Source: Streptococcus parasanguinis (GTDB lineage: Bacteria > Bacillota > Bacilli > Lactobacillales > Streptococcaceae). Taken from it: a DNA stretch of 64,000 nt. The DNA lies in contig NZ_JAHZPC010000002.1 of NCBI RefSeq assembly GCF_019929185.1, forward strand, positions 186,001-250,000, given 5' to 3'. Under the pieces are notes generated by a model that searched no databases, was not told where the DNA came from, and saw only the letters and a list, made by a program, of their open reading frames with translations. The translations under genes and the position numbers were made by a program. This document shows, in pieces, positions 10,442 to 19,594 of the stretch (the first letter of the stretch is position 1; each line of letters starts with the position of its first letter).

Positions 10442-10903
10442 ATGAAAATAGGAGTTAGAAAACCCAGTCTTTCAAAGAGTTTAAAAGCTCGGACAACATC
10501 GAAATTAAAGAGACAGGTTAAACGAGCAATCATTCCAACATACGGCCAAAAAGGGACAGGCCTTATTAAAGATCCTAAACGTGCAATATACAATAAGGTA
10601 TATAACAAAACTACTGTGGATGCTTTCAGCAGTGTTAAGAAAGGAAATATAAATTACCAACGAACAAATCGTAGTCTTTATACATGTAGAGGGGCAAAGG
10701 TATATCCAGCTTCTTCTTGGTATTTTCCTGTAGGATTATCTGCATTTTGTAGCCTTTTATACTTTACCATCAACCCTGTTATCGCTTGTATTTTTTTGAT
10801 TATCACACTCATTCTCTTTGTTAAGAAAATAAAAAATAATCCTTTCAAGACGCAAAAGGATATACAAGAAATGTTAGAAAAGATAACTGAGTTAGAACAA
10901 TGA
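10442..10903 (+). CDS. Small basic membrane protein of unknown function
   Basis: Start ATG at 10442 follows AAGGAG at 10429-10434 at good spacing; a longer reading from 10322 has no such site. The 153-residue product has a strongly basic N-terminal 75 residues rich in Lys, Arg, Gly and Tyr, two probable membrane helices (about 90-135) and a short charged tail. I recall similar basic N-termini in small phage-linked or accessory proteins of Firmicutes, but this is memory, not a search. It runs opposite to the surrounding operons and lies in the accessory insert between rnc and vicX. Confidence 0.6.
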   Translation: MKIGVRKPSLSKSLKARTTSKLKRQVKRAIIPTYGQKGTGLIKDPKRAIYNKVYNKTTVDAFSSVKKGNINYQRTNRSLYTCRGAKVYPASSWYFPVGLSAFCSLLYFTINPVIACIFLIITLILFVKKIKNNPFKTQKDIQEMLEKITELEQ

Positions 10904-10946
10904 TATAATAGATACATATCACAATAAGAGATATTTAATAAAAGAT

Positions 10947-10996
10947 GGATCAACTCTTAAATATACTTTAATCATATTTAAGAGTTGATCCTTTTA
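10947..10996 (+). terminator. Long-stem intrinsic terminator
   Basis: GGATCAACTCTTAAATAT pairs with ATATTTAAGAGTTGATCC, an 18-bp perfect stem with a short loop and four Ts. It ends the 10442-10903 gene. Confidence 0.85.
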
Positions 10997-10999
10997 TAG

Positions 11000-11090
11000 A
11001 AAACTAAAAATCCTAAAGTAGATCGCTTATTAAAATTTCCCGAAGCGTAGTCAAAAACGTATTCATTACACGAAAGCTCTTGATACACAA
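11000..11090 (-). pseudogene. Possible C-terminal scrap of an IS3-type transposase
   Basis: Reading the minus strand from about 11090 gives an open stretch containing VFDYASGNFNKRSTLGFL. It resembles the C-terminal DDE-end motif of IS3-family OrfB proteins (F-D/E-Y, then FYN-KR, then H-STLG-L-SP), with a short internal deletion. No start, no upstream transposase sequence and no inverted repeats are visible. This is a weak by-eye match. Confidence 0.3.
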
Positions 11091-11107
11091 GGGGTTTTAT
11101 TTTTATT

Positions 11108-11136
11108 CAAAAAAGAAGCACGAACGCACTTCTTTT
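11108..11136 (-). terminator. Terminator after the DUF454 gene (bidirectional)
   Basis: AAAAGAAG and CTTCTTTT arms flank a 10-base loop, with flanking A-runs. It lies about 30 bases past the DUF454 stop on the minus strand. Confidence 0.7.
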
Positions 11137-11165
11137 CCTAGTTCTAGGGCCTGAATTCTCCAATT

Positions 11166-11552
11166 TTAATCAGGATTTTCTTCTGTTGGATTTTCAGGCT
11201 TATTAGGGATCACTTTTAAGAGATAATAGGTGATAAAAATCGTCAAAGCAACTAGAGCAAGCTTCACCCAAATAATCGGTGCCAAAAAGATCGAAATGCC
11301 CATCAGGATGTAGATCTGAAGAAGGATCCATTTCTTCCGTTCTTTGGCAATCGATTTGGTCTCTCGGTAATCCGCTACATAGGTTTGATAAAGCTTGGTT
11401 TGGTAAAGCCAAGTTTCAAAGCGTTTGGAACTTTTAGCAAAGCAAGCCATGGACAGCAATAAAAAGGGGGTTGTCGGTAAAATTGGCAATGGAATCCCAA
11501 TAATTCCTAGTCCCAATGATATAAAACCAATCGTAAGATAAACAAGGCGCAT
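11166..11552 (-). CDS. YbaN/DUF454 family small membrane protein
   Basis: A 128-residue membrane protein. The N-terminal hydrophobic segment contains the family hallmark GLGIIGIPLPILPTTPFLLL, followed by a CFAKSSKRFETWL-like amphipathic part and two more helices near the C-terminus. DUF454 proteins are inner-membrane proteins of unknown role. It lies 33 bases downstream of the lipoprotein gene on the same strand, so co-transcription is likely. Confidence 0.85.
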   Translation of the reverse strand: MRLVYLTIGFISLGLGIIGIPLPILPTTPFLLLSMACFAKSSKRFETWLYQTKLYQTYVADYRETKSIAKERKKWILLQIYILMGISIFLAPIIWVKLALVALTIFITYYLLKVIPNKPENPTEENPD

Positions 11553-11585
11553 TTACTTCTCCTTTGTATGTTTCTTGTTTCATAA

Positions 11586-12131
11586 TCACTCTACAGTGTT
11601 CACATCTGACATTAGAAGCTTCATCTTAGATGGATCTGACATTCCATCCACAATATTCTGTTGTTCCTCATTTAATGGCAATAATATTATAGTTGCTGTA
11701 TGAGAAGGTAATTCCCCACTATCCTTGATAAAATAGCTAACCTTTTGATTCTCAAAAATAGCCTTTCCATCATAAGACCAGGTAATTGAAAAGTTCAAAT
11801 CTTTCTTGATATCTACATCTGTCTTATTGACCAGCATGAGTGCCGCCCTGCCATCTGAAACAGCCCCGGTAAAATAGATCGCCATATTCCCCTCGCTACC
11901 AACTTCAGGATGTTCTTTAACCAATTTCTTCCCTAACTCAATAAGATCAGACGTCTTTCCTTCATTTTGAGGGGCCACCACAAATTTCAATTCTTTTTCT
12001 TTTTTAGAAGACTCTGATACTTTTGTTTCCTTCGCCGTTTGAGTGGAGGTTGACTCTTTCGTATCTTGCTTAGACTGACTACAAGCTGTTAAAGCAACTA
12101 AACTTGCCAGTAATAACATCATCTTTTTCAT
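11586..12131 (-). CDS. Lipoprotein of unknown function
   Basis: The start MKKMMLLLASLVALTAC is a type II signal peptide with lipobox LTAC and lipidated Cys17. It is followed by a Ser/Thr/Lys-rich linker (about 18-48) and a C-terminal beta-rich domain of about 130 residues with no motif I recognise. The mature protein should be anchored outside the membrane. An AGGAGAA site precedes the ATG. It pairs with the DUF454 gene in the rnc-vicX insert. Confidence 0.75.
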   Translation of the reverse strand: MKKMMLLLASLVALTACSQSKQDTKESTSTQTAKETKVSESSKKEKELKFVVAPQNEGKTSDLIELGKKLVKEHPEVGSEGNMAIYFTGAVSDGRAALMLVNKTDVDIKKDLNFSITWSYDGKAIFENQKVSYFIKDSGELPSHTATIILLPLNEEQQNIVDGMSDPSKMKLLMSDVNTVE

Positions 12132-12260
12132 TTTTCATTTCTCCTCTTCTTTGATTGTACAAAACGTGACTCTCATTCAGAATTCGCTCTTTCTTATCAT
12201 ACACAAATTTAGGGCAAAGAGCAAATTCATCACTAAATGAAAGGATTTTAATCAGAAATC

Positions 12261-12284
12261 AAAAAACCACCCGTAGGTGGTTCT
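12261..12284 (-). terminator. vicRKX operon terminator
   Basis: On the minus strand AACCACC-TACG-GGTGGTT is followed by Ts, starting a few bases after the vicX stop. Confidence 0.85.
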
Positions 12285-12289
12285 CTATC

Positions 12290-13099
12290 TTATATCTTCG
12301 TCAAAGGAGTCGCGGTGTCTGGTGAGGTATCCAGCACCTCAAAATCATGACCGACTGCTAGATCTGCTCTGGCCAGTTGGTTCTCCATGGTCATATGGGC
12401 TAATTCTTTGATATTGTTCTCTTTTGACAAATGCCCCAGATAAATCTTCTTGGTACGATTCCCCAAGGTCCGGATCATGGCATCTGCCCCATCTTCATTA
12501 GAAAGGTGGCCTAGGTCAGACAAGATCCGTTGCTTCAAACGCCAAGCATACGAACCTGCTCGAAGAATTTCTACATCATGGTTGGACTCAATCAGATAGC
12601 CATCCGCATCCGCGACGATTCCTGCTAAGCGATCACTCACATAGCCAGTATCCGTCAGCATGACAAAGCTCTTCCCATCCTTCATCAAGCGATAAAATTG
12701 AGGGGCTGCAGCATCGTGACTGACCCCAAAACTCTCGATATCGATATCTCCGAAAGTCTTGGTCTTGCCCATTTCAAAGATATGCTTTTGAGCATCATCG
12801 ACCTTTCCTAGATACTTGGTCCCTTCCATAGCCTTCCAAGTGGCTTCATTAGCATATAGATCCATCCCATATTTCCGCGCTAAAACACCCACACCATGGA
12901 TATGGTCTGAGTGTTCGTGCGTAATCAGAATGGCATCTAAATCTTCTGGTTTGCGACCAATTTCAGCCAATAGTCCCGTAATCTTTTTCCCTGATAGACC
13001 TGCATCAATGAGCAGTTTTTTCTTTGGTGTCTCAAGGTAGAAAGAATTTCCACTAGAACCTGAAGCTAAAATACTGTACTTAAATCCCTCTTCTGTCAT
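12290..13099 (-). CDS. vicX: MBL-fold metallohydrolase VicX (YycJ/WalJ)
   Basis: A 269-residue metallo-beta-lactamase-fold protein. The metal-binding motif THEHSDHIHG is near residues 60-70, with later ligands in SHDAAAP and LGHLS. The family is linked to cell-wall and DNA-repair phenotypes, and its exact substrate is unsettled. Start ATG at 13099 follows AAGGAG at correct spacing, 7 bases after the vicK stop. A longer reading into vicK is rejected because VicX homologues start near here. It is the third gene of vicRKX. Confidence 0.93.
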   Translation of the reverse strand: MTEEGFKYSILASGSSGNSFYLETPKKKLLIDAGLSGKKITGLLAEIGRKPEDLDAILITHEHSDHIHGVGVLARKYGMDLYANEATWKAMEGTKYLGKVDDAQKHIFEMGKTKTFGDIDIESFGVSHDAAAPQFYRLMKDGKSFVMLTDTGYVSDRLAGIVADADGYLIESNHDVEILRAGSYAWRLKQRILSDLGHLSNEDGADAMIRTLGNRTKKIYLGHLSKENNIKELAHMTMENQLARADLAVGHDFEVLDTSPDTATPLTKI

Positions 13100-13106
13100 T
13101 GACTCC

Positions 13107-14459
13107 TTATTCTTCCTCTTCTGTATCCCAGTCGTCTTTAATCGCATCTTTGTCGTACGGCAAGACAATGGTAAAGGTAGATCCCTTACCATATTCACTC
13201 TTGGCCCAAATAAAGCCTTTGTGCTGCTTAATGATCTCCTTAGCAATGGCTAAGCCCAGACCAGTCCCACCTTGGGCCCGGCTACGCGCCTTATCCACTC
13301 GGTAAAAGCGATCAAAAATACGTGGCAAGTCTTTCTTGGGAATTCCCAAGCCCTCATCTGAGATAGAGATAATCAACTGGGCATCTGTTGTTTTCATCCC
13401 TACCTTGATTTTCCCACCATCGGGTGAGTATTTGATGGCATTGTTCAAGATATTGTCGATTACCTGGGTCATTTTATCCGTATCAATTTCAACCCAAATC
13501 GGGGTGATCGGGTATTCACGGATCAGTTCATACTTCTTGGTATCTTCTTGCGATTGACTCTTGATCTTATCAAACCGGTTTAAAATAAAGGTAATAAAGG
13601 CCGTAAAGTTGGTCAACTCGATGTCCAACTGACTAGTTTCATTATCGATTCGTGACAAACTCAAAAGATCTGTGACCATACGCATCATGCGGTTGGTTTC
13701 ATTCAGTGAAACCTTGACAAAGTCTGGTGCCACCGGCTCTGACAAAGCGCCATCATCTAAGGCTTCCAGATAGGATTTCACACTGGTCAAAGGTGTTCGC
13801 AGTTCATGACTCACATTGGAGACAAAGAGGCGACGTTCCCGTTCTTCCTTGTCCTGCTCTGTCGTATCGTGCAAGACAGCTACCAGACCAGAGATAAAAC
13901 CTGACTCGCGACGAATCAAGGCAAAGCGCACACGAAGGCTTAAGTATTCCCCATTTTCATCCTGGGAATCGATGGTCAACTCTGGTACTTCTGTAATCAA
14001 GCTTCGCAGATCATAGTCGTCTCCTAGCGAAAGCAAATCCAGAATACTAGTATTGAGCACCTCATCTGGATTAACATTTAATTGCTTGGCGGCCATTTCA
14101 TTGACCATGATGATCTGACCGCGTCTATTGGTCGCAAGCACCCCGTCTGTCATATAAGAAAGGATACTGGTCAAACGCTTGGTTTCTTGTTCCAAGTTTT
14201 CATGCGTCAGGCGAATAACCTCCGACAGATCATTGATACTATTGGTCATATCCGTCAGTTCTGGACTTCCTTGCATGTCGACCACTTCGGAATAGTCCCC
14301 TGCAATCAGATCCTTAATTTTGGCGTTTAATTGTCTGAGCTTGATATTGTCCCTACGGTTTTCTAGCAAAAGCAAGGCTACCACAATGATAAACCCAACC
14401 GTAATCAGAACAAAGACAAAGTTCGACGACATGACAAATTGTTTTAGTTGATCAATCAT
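13107..14459 (-). CDS. vicK: Sensor histidine kinase VicK (WalK)
   Basis: The sensor kinase of the essential cell-wall homeostasis two-component system. It has one membrane helix (about 13-33) and almost no external loop, as in streptococci. A HAMP region follows (about 35-90), then a PAS domain (about 95-200), the HisKA phosphoacceptor His218 in [13 protein letters not shown], and an ATPase domain with DEGLGIP and [13 protein letters not shown]. The 450-residue length is normal. It overlaps vicR by 8 bp. Confidence 0.96.
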   Translation of the reverse strand: MIDQLKQFVMSSNFVFVLITVGFIIVVALLLLENRRDNIKLRQLNAKIKDLIAGDYSEVVDMQGSPELTDMTNSINDLSEVIRLTHENLEQETKRLTSILSYMTDGVLATNRRGQIIMVNEMAAKQLNVNPDEVLNTSILDLLSLGDDYDLRSLITEVPELTIDSQDENGEYLSLRVRFALIRRESGFISGLVAVLHDTTEQDKEERERRLFVSNVSHELRTPLTSVKSYLEALDDGALSEPVAPDFVKVSLNETNRMMRMVTDLLSLSRIDNETSQLDIELTNFTAFITFILNRFDKIKSQSQEDTKKYELIREYPITPIWVEIDTDKMTQVIDNILNNAIKYSPDGGKIKVGMKTTDAQLIISISDEGLGIPKKDLPRIFDRFYRVDKARSRAQGGTGLGLAIAKEIIKQHKGFIWAKSEYGKGSTFTIVLPYDKDAIKDDWDTEEEE

Positions 14460-15153
14460 TGTTTCTCATATAATATCCGACACCACGGCGGGTCAAGATA
14501 TATTCTGGACGTCCCGGTGTGTCCTCGATTTTTTCACGCAAACGACGAACTGTCACGTCCACTGTCCGAACATCACCAAAGTAATCATAGCCCCACACCG
14601 TCTCAAGAAGGTGTTCACGGGTCATCACTTGACCGACATGGGTCGCAAGGTGATAGAGCAATTCAAACTCACGATGGGTCAAGTCCAATTCTTTGTTGCC
14701 TTTTTGAACCAAGAAGGCATCTGGAAGAATGTGAAGATCACCAATGACAATTTCCGTATCGGCCTCATTTTCAAGCTGAGGATCAGCCGCAAACTCAGAA
14801 CGACGCAACAGGGCTTTCACACGCGCTTGCAATTCCCGATTTGAGAAGGGTTTGGTGACATAGTCATCCGCCCCGATTTCAAGCCCGATGACCTTATCAA
14901 ATTCCGTATCCTTAGCAGATAGGACAATGATCGGCACATTGCTAGTCTTACGAATCGTACGCGCCACTTCCAAACCATCAATCTCTGGCAACATCAAATC
15001 AAGAATAATAATATCCGGATTTTCAGCTGCAAAGACCTCTAAAGCTTCCCGACCATCAAAGGCTGTCAATACCTCATAGCCTTCTTTTGCCATGTTAAAT
15101 TTGATAATATCTGAAATTGGTTTTTCATCATCAACTACTAATATTTTTTTCAT
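14452..15153 (-). CDS. vicR: Response regulator VicR (WalR)
   Basis: An OmpR-family regulator of 233 residues. The receiver domain has the acidic pocket DDE (8-10), phosphoacceptor Asp52 in [12 protein letters not shown], and Lys near 101. A C-terminal winged helix follows with [24 protein letters not shown]. It controls peptidoglycan hydrolases and wall turnover in streptococci. It is the first gene of vicRKX, with an extended -10 (TGATATAAT on the minus strand, near 15205-15213) upstream. Confidence 0.97.
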   Translation of the reverse strand: MKKILVVDDEKPISDIIKFNMAKEGYEVLTAFDGREALEVFAAENPDIIILDLMLPEIDGLEVARTIRKTSNVPIIVLSAKDTEFDKVIGLEIGADDYVTKPFSNRELQARVKALLRRSEFAADPQLENEADTEIVIGDLHILPDAFLVQKGNKELDLTHREFELLYHLATHVGQVMTREHLLETVWGYDYFGDVRTVDVTVRRLREKIEDTPGRPEYILTRRGVGYYMRNND

Positions 15154-15204
15154 CTTACATACCTGTTTCTAATGCTACTTTTCCTTATCAATCTCTATTT
15201 TCTT

Positions 15205-15213
15205 ATTATATCA
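15205..15213 (-). promoter_or_regulatory. Probable vicR promoter (extended -10)
   Basis: On the minus strand TGATATAAT is an extended -10. The matching -35 region is weak (CATTTC about 17 bases upstream). The leader before the vicR ATG would be about 45 bases. Confidence 0.5.
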
Positions 15214-15394
15214 AACTTATGAAGAAATGTGGAGCCTCAATTGCTGGACTTTCCAATAAGAAAGGTTAAAAAAGACCGAGAAGTTAAAATCTCCGTCTCA
15301 GAAAAAACGAATGATATGTAGAAGATAAAATCACTTGAGTTATTCTAAAAATAGTTAATTTCCTACTTGCTAGAATGAATAAATCATTTATTAA

Positions 15395-15657
15395 AAACTT
15401 TCCGTCGTGAGAAAAATGAGAGTGGGACAGAAATCGGTCATTCGTTAGAATTCGATTTCGTCGTCCCACCTCCGCACAGTTGAGTAGGGCTGTAAAAGCT
15501 GATGAAATCAGCGTAGTAGAGCCCACTCAACCACTGCGTATTGCTCGACAATCCAAAGATAATTGAGAGGCTAGGACTTTTGTCCCAGCCTCTCTAGGGA
15601 GTTTTGGAACTCCATAGAAGTTCGCTGACGTTCTTACTCACCTAAGGGAAGGGTTTT
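15395..15657 (+). repeat. B element, copy 1 (with an A repeat in place of arm 2)
   Basis: The left end AAACTTTCC...GTGAGAAAA and the right end, with TTCGCTGACGT and CTCACCTAAGG, match the other three B copies. After GTGAGAAAA the sequence switches to a complete A repeat (15412-15595), where the others have a GTGCCTGAAAC hairpin. Arms 3 and 4 are shortened and fused (GGAGTT/AACTCC). The right arm of the closing stem is imperfect (GGGAAGGGTTT). The copy lies upstream of both vicR (minus) and the DUF389 gene (plus). An AGATTG/CAATCT hairpin followed by Ts comes just after it (about 15659-15690). Confidence 0.8.
15412..15595 (-). repeat. A repeat, copy 1 (nested in B copy 1)
   Basis: About 184 bp, nearly identical to the reverse complement of 24364-24547. 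It carries three hairpins: GTGGGAC with GTCCCAC around AAATCG/CGATTT; an arm containing GCTGAT-GAA-ATCAGC inside GTTGAGT/ACTCAAC; and GAGGCT/AGCCTC enclosing GGAC/GTCC. It contains a short open frame, but this looks like a chance product of the repeat rather than a gene. Confidence 0.85.
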
Positions 15658-15692
15658 TAGATTGTTTTATCCTCAATCTTTTTATTTTTTCA

Positions 15693-15755
15693 TTATTTCT
15701 CAACACGTGATTTGTTGGCGATATCAGCTAGGATTGCTGCTACAAACTCATCATC
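15693..15755 (-). pseudogene. Leftover 3' end of a second, diverged thrS
   Basis: On the minus strand this reads [19 protein letters not shown] and stop. The last 13 residues, [13 protein letters not shown], equal the C-terminus of the intact ThrS ending at 17298. About seven of these codons differ only at the third base, so this is a coding remnant of a diverged thrS allele and not a recent copy. Nothing recognisable as thrS precedes it. Confidence 0.7.
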
Positions 15756-15889
15756 TTTAAACATTAAAACGATATCTACTTTCAGAGGAGATACCGTTCT
15801 CCTTCTTTGAATAAGGAATCTAAAATTTCTGACTTTCTCTATCTGTTCAATTGATAGATTTCTTCAGAGAAAGAATGTAAAATTTTTGA

Positions 15890-15895
15890 TATAAT
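15890..15895 (+). promoter_or_regulatory. Probable -10 box upstream of the DUF389 gene
   Basis: TATAAT follows TTTTTGA. No clear -35 is seen at 17 bases. The start codon is 142 bases downstream, which leaves a long leader with no recognised element. Confidence 0.4.
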
Positions 15896-16037
15896 ATGCA
15901 GGATGGACTGATGGATATTTAAAAGATAATGTTCAAAAGAATGACAAATGAGAATTAAAAACATGTCAGTTTGGACAGAAGTCTCTCTACCATCATCCAT
16001 GCAGAAACAAGATTATATGAAATAAAAGGAGTAACCA

Positions 16038-17087
16038 ATGTCCGGAAACTATTCAACACGTGAATTCCGCGAGAAACTATATGATGACCTTCATGTTCGA
16101 TTAAGAGATACAGTGATTTTGATGTGTTCGATTTTTATTGCCTCTATAGGTCTAAATATGAATTCAACAGCTGTCATTATTGGGGCCATGCTGATTTCCC
16201 CTCTTATGACACCGATTATTGGACTGGGGTTTGGTTTAGCTATTTTTGATACGCGTTTAATCAAGCAATCTCTACAGGTTTTATTTACTCAAGTATTGGT
16301 CAGTTTGCTTGTCTCGACTCTATATTTCTGGATTTCTCCCTTATCTTATGCAAGTAGCGAATTGATTGCACGAACCTCTCCAACCATTTGGGATGTTCTC
16401 ATTGCTATTGCGGGTGGGATAGCAGGTGTCATTGGTTCAAGAAAAAAAGAAGCAAACAATATCGTGCCAGGAGTAGCCATTGCAACAGCTCTGATGCCAC
16501 CTATCTGCACTGCAGGCTATGGTTTAGCTAATGGAAATGTACGATTTTTATTTGGGGCTCTCTATCTTTTCTTGATCAACTGTGTCTTTATCATGCTAAT
16601 CAATATTGTTGGAACAAGAATTATGATGAGACAATCTCCCTTAAGTTCATTTAAAGAGCTAAACATGAAAATGAGAATTGGGTTGATCTCCTTGATTGTA
16701 TTATTGATTCTTCCAGCCAGCTATTCAGCAGTCACTCTGACGATGGATCAAGCACGAAAAGAAGGGATCAAACAGTTTGTAGGAAAAGAGTTCGCCAATC
16801 ATACGATCATTAATCAAGTCTACAAATCAAGTAGCAATGAATTGGTCTTGACAGTTGTTGGAGATCCGATTTCAGAAGAAGAATTAGAAACCATTCGCCA
16901 AAAACAAGACTCTTACGGTATTCAATCTGTTCAATTGAAGGTCAATCAAGTCCATAATTCGACAAAATTAGATAGTGAGACGACCAAGGAATTTTACGAA
17001 AACATTGACAAGTATATCGATCAAAAACTCTCTGAAAAAGATTCCCAAAACGATCTCGTAAAAGAAAATGAAGCAGACAAGGACTGA
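16038..17087 (+). CDS. DUF389 (TIGR00341) family membrane protein
   Basis: A 349-residue protein with an N-terminal soluble part and five to six membrane helices between about residues 30 and 245. It includes the family-typical GAMLISPLMTPIIGLGFG and a glycine-rich helix AIAGGIAGVIGSRKKEANNI. A charged C-terminal tail of about 100 residues follows. Function is unknown. AAAGGAG precedes the ATG. It stands alone between the thrS remnant and intact thrS, which suggests arrival by recombination at the thrS 3' end. Confidence 0.85.
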   Translation: MSGNYSTREFREKLYDDLHVRLRDTVILMCSIFIASIGLNMNSTAVIIGAMLISPLMTPIIGLGFGLAIFDTRLIKQSLQVLFTQVLVSLLVSTLYFWISPLSYASSELIARTSPTIWDVLIAIAGGIAGVIGSRKKEANNIVPGVAIATALMPPICTAGYGLANGNVRFLFGALYLFLINCVFIMLINIVGTRIMMRQSPLSSFKELNMKMRIGLISLIVLLILPASYSAVTLTMDQARKEGIKQFVGKEFANHTIINQVYKSSSNELVLTVVGDPISEEELETIRQKQDSYGIQSVQLKVNQVHNSTKLDSETTKEFYENIDKYIDQKLSEKDSQNDLVKENEADKD

Positions 17088-17231
17088 GGATAGTCAACTT
17101 ATCTAACTCATGGAAGCAAATCTTGGGAGGATATCCTATATCCAAAAGTTAATGGATAGAAAGGATTGTTGATGAGGATACTATTTGTGGTGGTTTGACC
17201 AATCACTACTAACTCAGGTTAAACAAAATAG

Positions 17232-17263
17232 AAAAGCAACAACTGAAATAGTTGTTGCTTTTT
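17232..17263. terminator. Bidirectional terminator between DUF389 and thrS
   Basis: AAAAGCAACAACT pairs with AGTTGTTGCTTTT, a 13-bp stem with A- and T-runs on both sides, between convergent genes. Confidence 0.9.
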
Positions 17264-17297
17264 CTTACTGAAAAATATTTCCCAGACTGTGATCGTT

Positions 17298-19241
17298 TTA
17301 TTTCTCAACACGAGATTTATTTGCAATATCTGCAAGAATCAATTCTACAAATGCATCTACCGGCATGGTTTCTGTTTCTTTTTGACCATAACGGCGAACG
17401 TTTACAGCCTGCTCTTCCATTTCCTTGTCCCCAACGATTAATTGGTAAGGAATTTTTTGAGTTTGAGAAGCACGAATCTTGAACTGCATTTTCTCATTGC
17501 GTTCATCCACATCGGCACGAACACCACGATCACGAAGTTTCTTAGCTACTTCCCAAGCGTAGTCCACGTGTTTTTCGTTCGATACTGGGATAAGGGTTAC
17601 TTGGTGTGGCGCAAGCCAGGTTGGGAAAGCTCCCTTATAGTTTTCAATCAAGATCGCAGTAAAGCGTTCCATGGTTGAGATTACCCCACGGTGGATCATG
17701 ACTGGACGGTGTTCTTCCCCGTCTGCTCCAATGTAATGAAGATCAAAGCGTTCTGGAAGCAAGAAGTCCAATTGGATAGTTGAAAGAGTTTCTTCTTTAC
17801 CAAGAGCTGTTTTCACTTGGATATCCAATTTTGGTCCGTAGAAGGCTGCTTCCCCTTCAGCTTCATAGTACTCAACACCCATATCATCAACGGCTGCTTT
17901 CAACATGCGTTGGGCATTTTCCCACATTTCATCGTTATCAAAGTATTTGTGTTTGTCTTCAGGATCACGGTAAGACAAGCGGAAACGATAATCTGTCAAG
18001 TTAAAGTCTTCATACACATCGATGATCAATTGAAGGATCTTCTTGAATTCTTCCTCGATTTGTTCTGGAGCCACAAAGGTATGACCATCATTCAGAGACA
18101 TTTCACGCACACGTTGAAGACCTGTAAGGGCACCAGATTTTTCATAACGGTGCATCATACCGATTTCAGCGATTCGGATTGGCAATTCACGGTAAGAATG
18201 CACATGGTGTTTGTAGACTTCAATGTGGTGAGGGCAGTTCATTGGACGAAGAACAAACTCTTCTCCATCTCCCATATCCATTGGTGGGAACATGTCTTCA
18301 CGGTAGTGATCCCAGTGACCTGAAGTTTTATAAAGTTCTACAGAAGCAATTGGTGGAGTGTAGACGTGTTGGTAGCCTGCTGCAACTTCTTTATCAACGA
18401 TGTAGCGTTCCAACTCACGACGGATGGTCGCACCATTTGGCAACCAGAATGGAAGACCTTGACCAACTTCTTGAGAAATCATGAACAAATCAAGCTCTTT
18501 CCCAAGTTTACGGTGGTCACGTTCTTTGGCTTCTTCACGCATTTGGAGATAGTTCTTCAAGTCTTTCTTGTCAAACCAAGCGGTACCATAGATCCGTTGC
18601 ATCATCGCGTTGTCGCTATTACCACGCCAGTATGCACCAGCAACATTCAAAAGGTGGAAGATTTGGATGCGACCAGTTGATGGGACGTGTGGGCCACGGC
18701 AAAGGTCAACGTATTCACCTTGACGGTAGATGGTCAAACCACCCTCATCTTCTGAGTGTTCTTCGATCAATTCCAACTTGTAGGGGTCATTTTTGAAGAT
18801 TTCACGCGCTTCATCTTTAGTCACTTCCTCACGAATAGATGGGAAGTTTTCTTTCACGATTTTCTTCATTTCTTCTTCGATACGAGGAAGGTCTTCGTTA
18901 GAGATTTGACCAGCTTGGTTGTCTGTATCGTAGTAGAAACCATCTTCGATGGCTGGACCGACACCCAAGTGGATATCTGGGAAGAGGCGACGAGCTGCTT
19001 GAGCGAACAAGTGAGCCGCTGAGTGACGCAAGATTGGAAGAGCATCTTCGTGATCAGGTGTCACGATTTCAATGCTTCCGTCTTCAGTGATAGCACGAGT
19101 TGTGTCAATCAATTTGCCATTGAATTTACCAGCAAGAGCTTTTTTAGCTAGGGAATTGCTGATAGATTGGGCAATTTCAAAAGTAGTAACGCCAGATTCG
19201 AATTCACGAACAGCGCCATCTGGGAAAGTAATCTTAATCAT
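17298..19241 (-). CDS. thrS: Threonyl-tRNA synthetase
   Basis: Charges tRNA-Thr; a class II aminoacyl-tRNA synthetase of 647 residues, normal length. The order is a TGS domain (1-62), the second editing domain with [10 protein letters not shown], the catalytic core with MNCPHH and the C-terminal class II motif near HRPVMIHRG, then an anticodon-binding domain. It has an AAGGAG site and sits behind a T-box leader, so expression should rise when tRNA-Thr is uncharged. A 3' remnant of a second thrS lies 1.6 kb downstream. Confidence 0.97.
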   Translation of the reverse strand: MIKITFPDGAVREFESGVTTFEIAQSISNSLAKKALAGKFNGKLIDTTRAITEDGSIEIVTPDHEDALPILRHSAAHLFAQAARRLFPDIHLGVGPAIEDGFYYDTDNQAGQISNEDLPRIEEEMKKIVKENFPSIREEVTKDEAREIFKNDPYKLELIEEHSEDEGGLTIYRQGEYVDLCRGPHVPSTGRIQIFHLLNVAGAYWRGNSDNAMMQRIYGTAWFDKKDLKNYLQMREEAKERDHRKLGKELDLFMISQEVGQGLPFWLPNGATIRRELERYIVDKEVAAGYQHVYTPPIASVELYKTSGHWDHYREDMFPPMDMGDGEEFVLRPMNCPHHIEVYKHHVHSYRELPIRIAEIGMMHRYEKSGALTGLQRVREMSLNDGHTFVAPEQIEEEFKKILQLIIDVYEDFNLTDYRFRLSYRDPEDKHKYFDNDEMWENAQRMLKAAVDDMGVEYYEAEGEAAFYGPKLDIQVKTALGKEETLSTIQLDFLLPERFDLHYIGADGEEHRPVMIHRGVISTMERFTAILIENYKGAFPTWLAPHQVTLIPVSNEKHVDYAWEVAKKLRDRGVRADVDERNEKMQFKIRASQTQKIPYQLIVGDKEMEEQAVNVRRYGQKETETMPVDAFVELILADIANKSRVEK

Positions 19242-19551
19242 GATTTTCTCCTTATAAAGTTTTTAGTAGCTAAATGGGTGGGAGGTGTCTTTGAACATTG
19301 GAATCGTCACTCCTTTTGATGTCTTCATTAAGAAATCAAAAAAGCGACCTCCTCGAAAGGACGTCGCAACGTGGTTCCACCTTCATTTATGTTCCTCAAA
19401 AAAGAGGGACACCTCTGATTGGCTCTAACGTAGCCACCGTTTTATGTTTGCATAAAAGTATATCGAGTAGTCCCAAACCTATCCTCTACGCGATTTCCAG
19501 CCCCACGCGCTCTCTATCAGATTTCCTAGATTTGATATGTCTCTGTCAGTT
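19242..19551 (-). promoter_or_regulatory. T-box leader of thrS
   Basis: On the minus strand the T-box core AGGTGGAACCACG lies at about 19370-19382. It is followed by a strong terminator stem (GCGAC..TCCT/AGGA..GTCGC, then six Ts) at 19340-19366. Upstream, near 19500-19520, GATAGAGAG and GGCTGGAAA resemble stem I features. Such leaders read through only when uncharged cognate tRNA binds. I could not place the specifier codon with certainty. Confidence 0.9.
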
Positions 19552-19579
19552 ATTATAGCACGATTGAAAAATTTTGCAA
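19552..19579 (-). promoter_or_regulatory. thrS promoter
   Basis: On the minus strand: -35 TTGCAA (19574-19579), 16-base spacer, -10 TATAAT (19552-19557). Confidence 0.8.
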
Positions 19580-19594
19580 GAAAAAGTTTCATTT

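Noticed and set aside
15284-15526. Open frame of about 80 codons on the minus strand
   Set aside because: It lies within and beside the A/B repeat region; the related frame recurs in the other A copy (24432-24641). It has no ribosome binding site and reads as a by-product of the repeat.
17780-18323. Long plus-strand frames opposite thrS
   Set aside because: Shadows of a well-supported minus-strand gene with strong family motifs.
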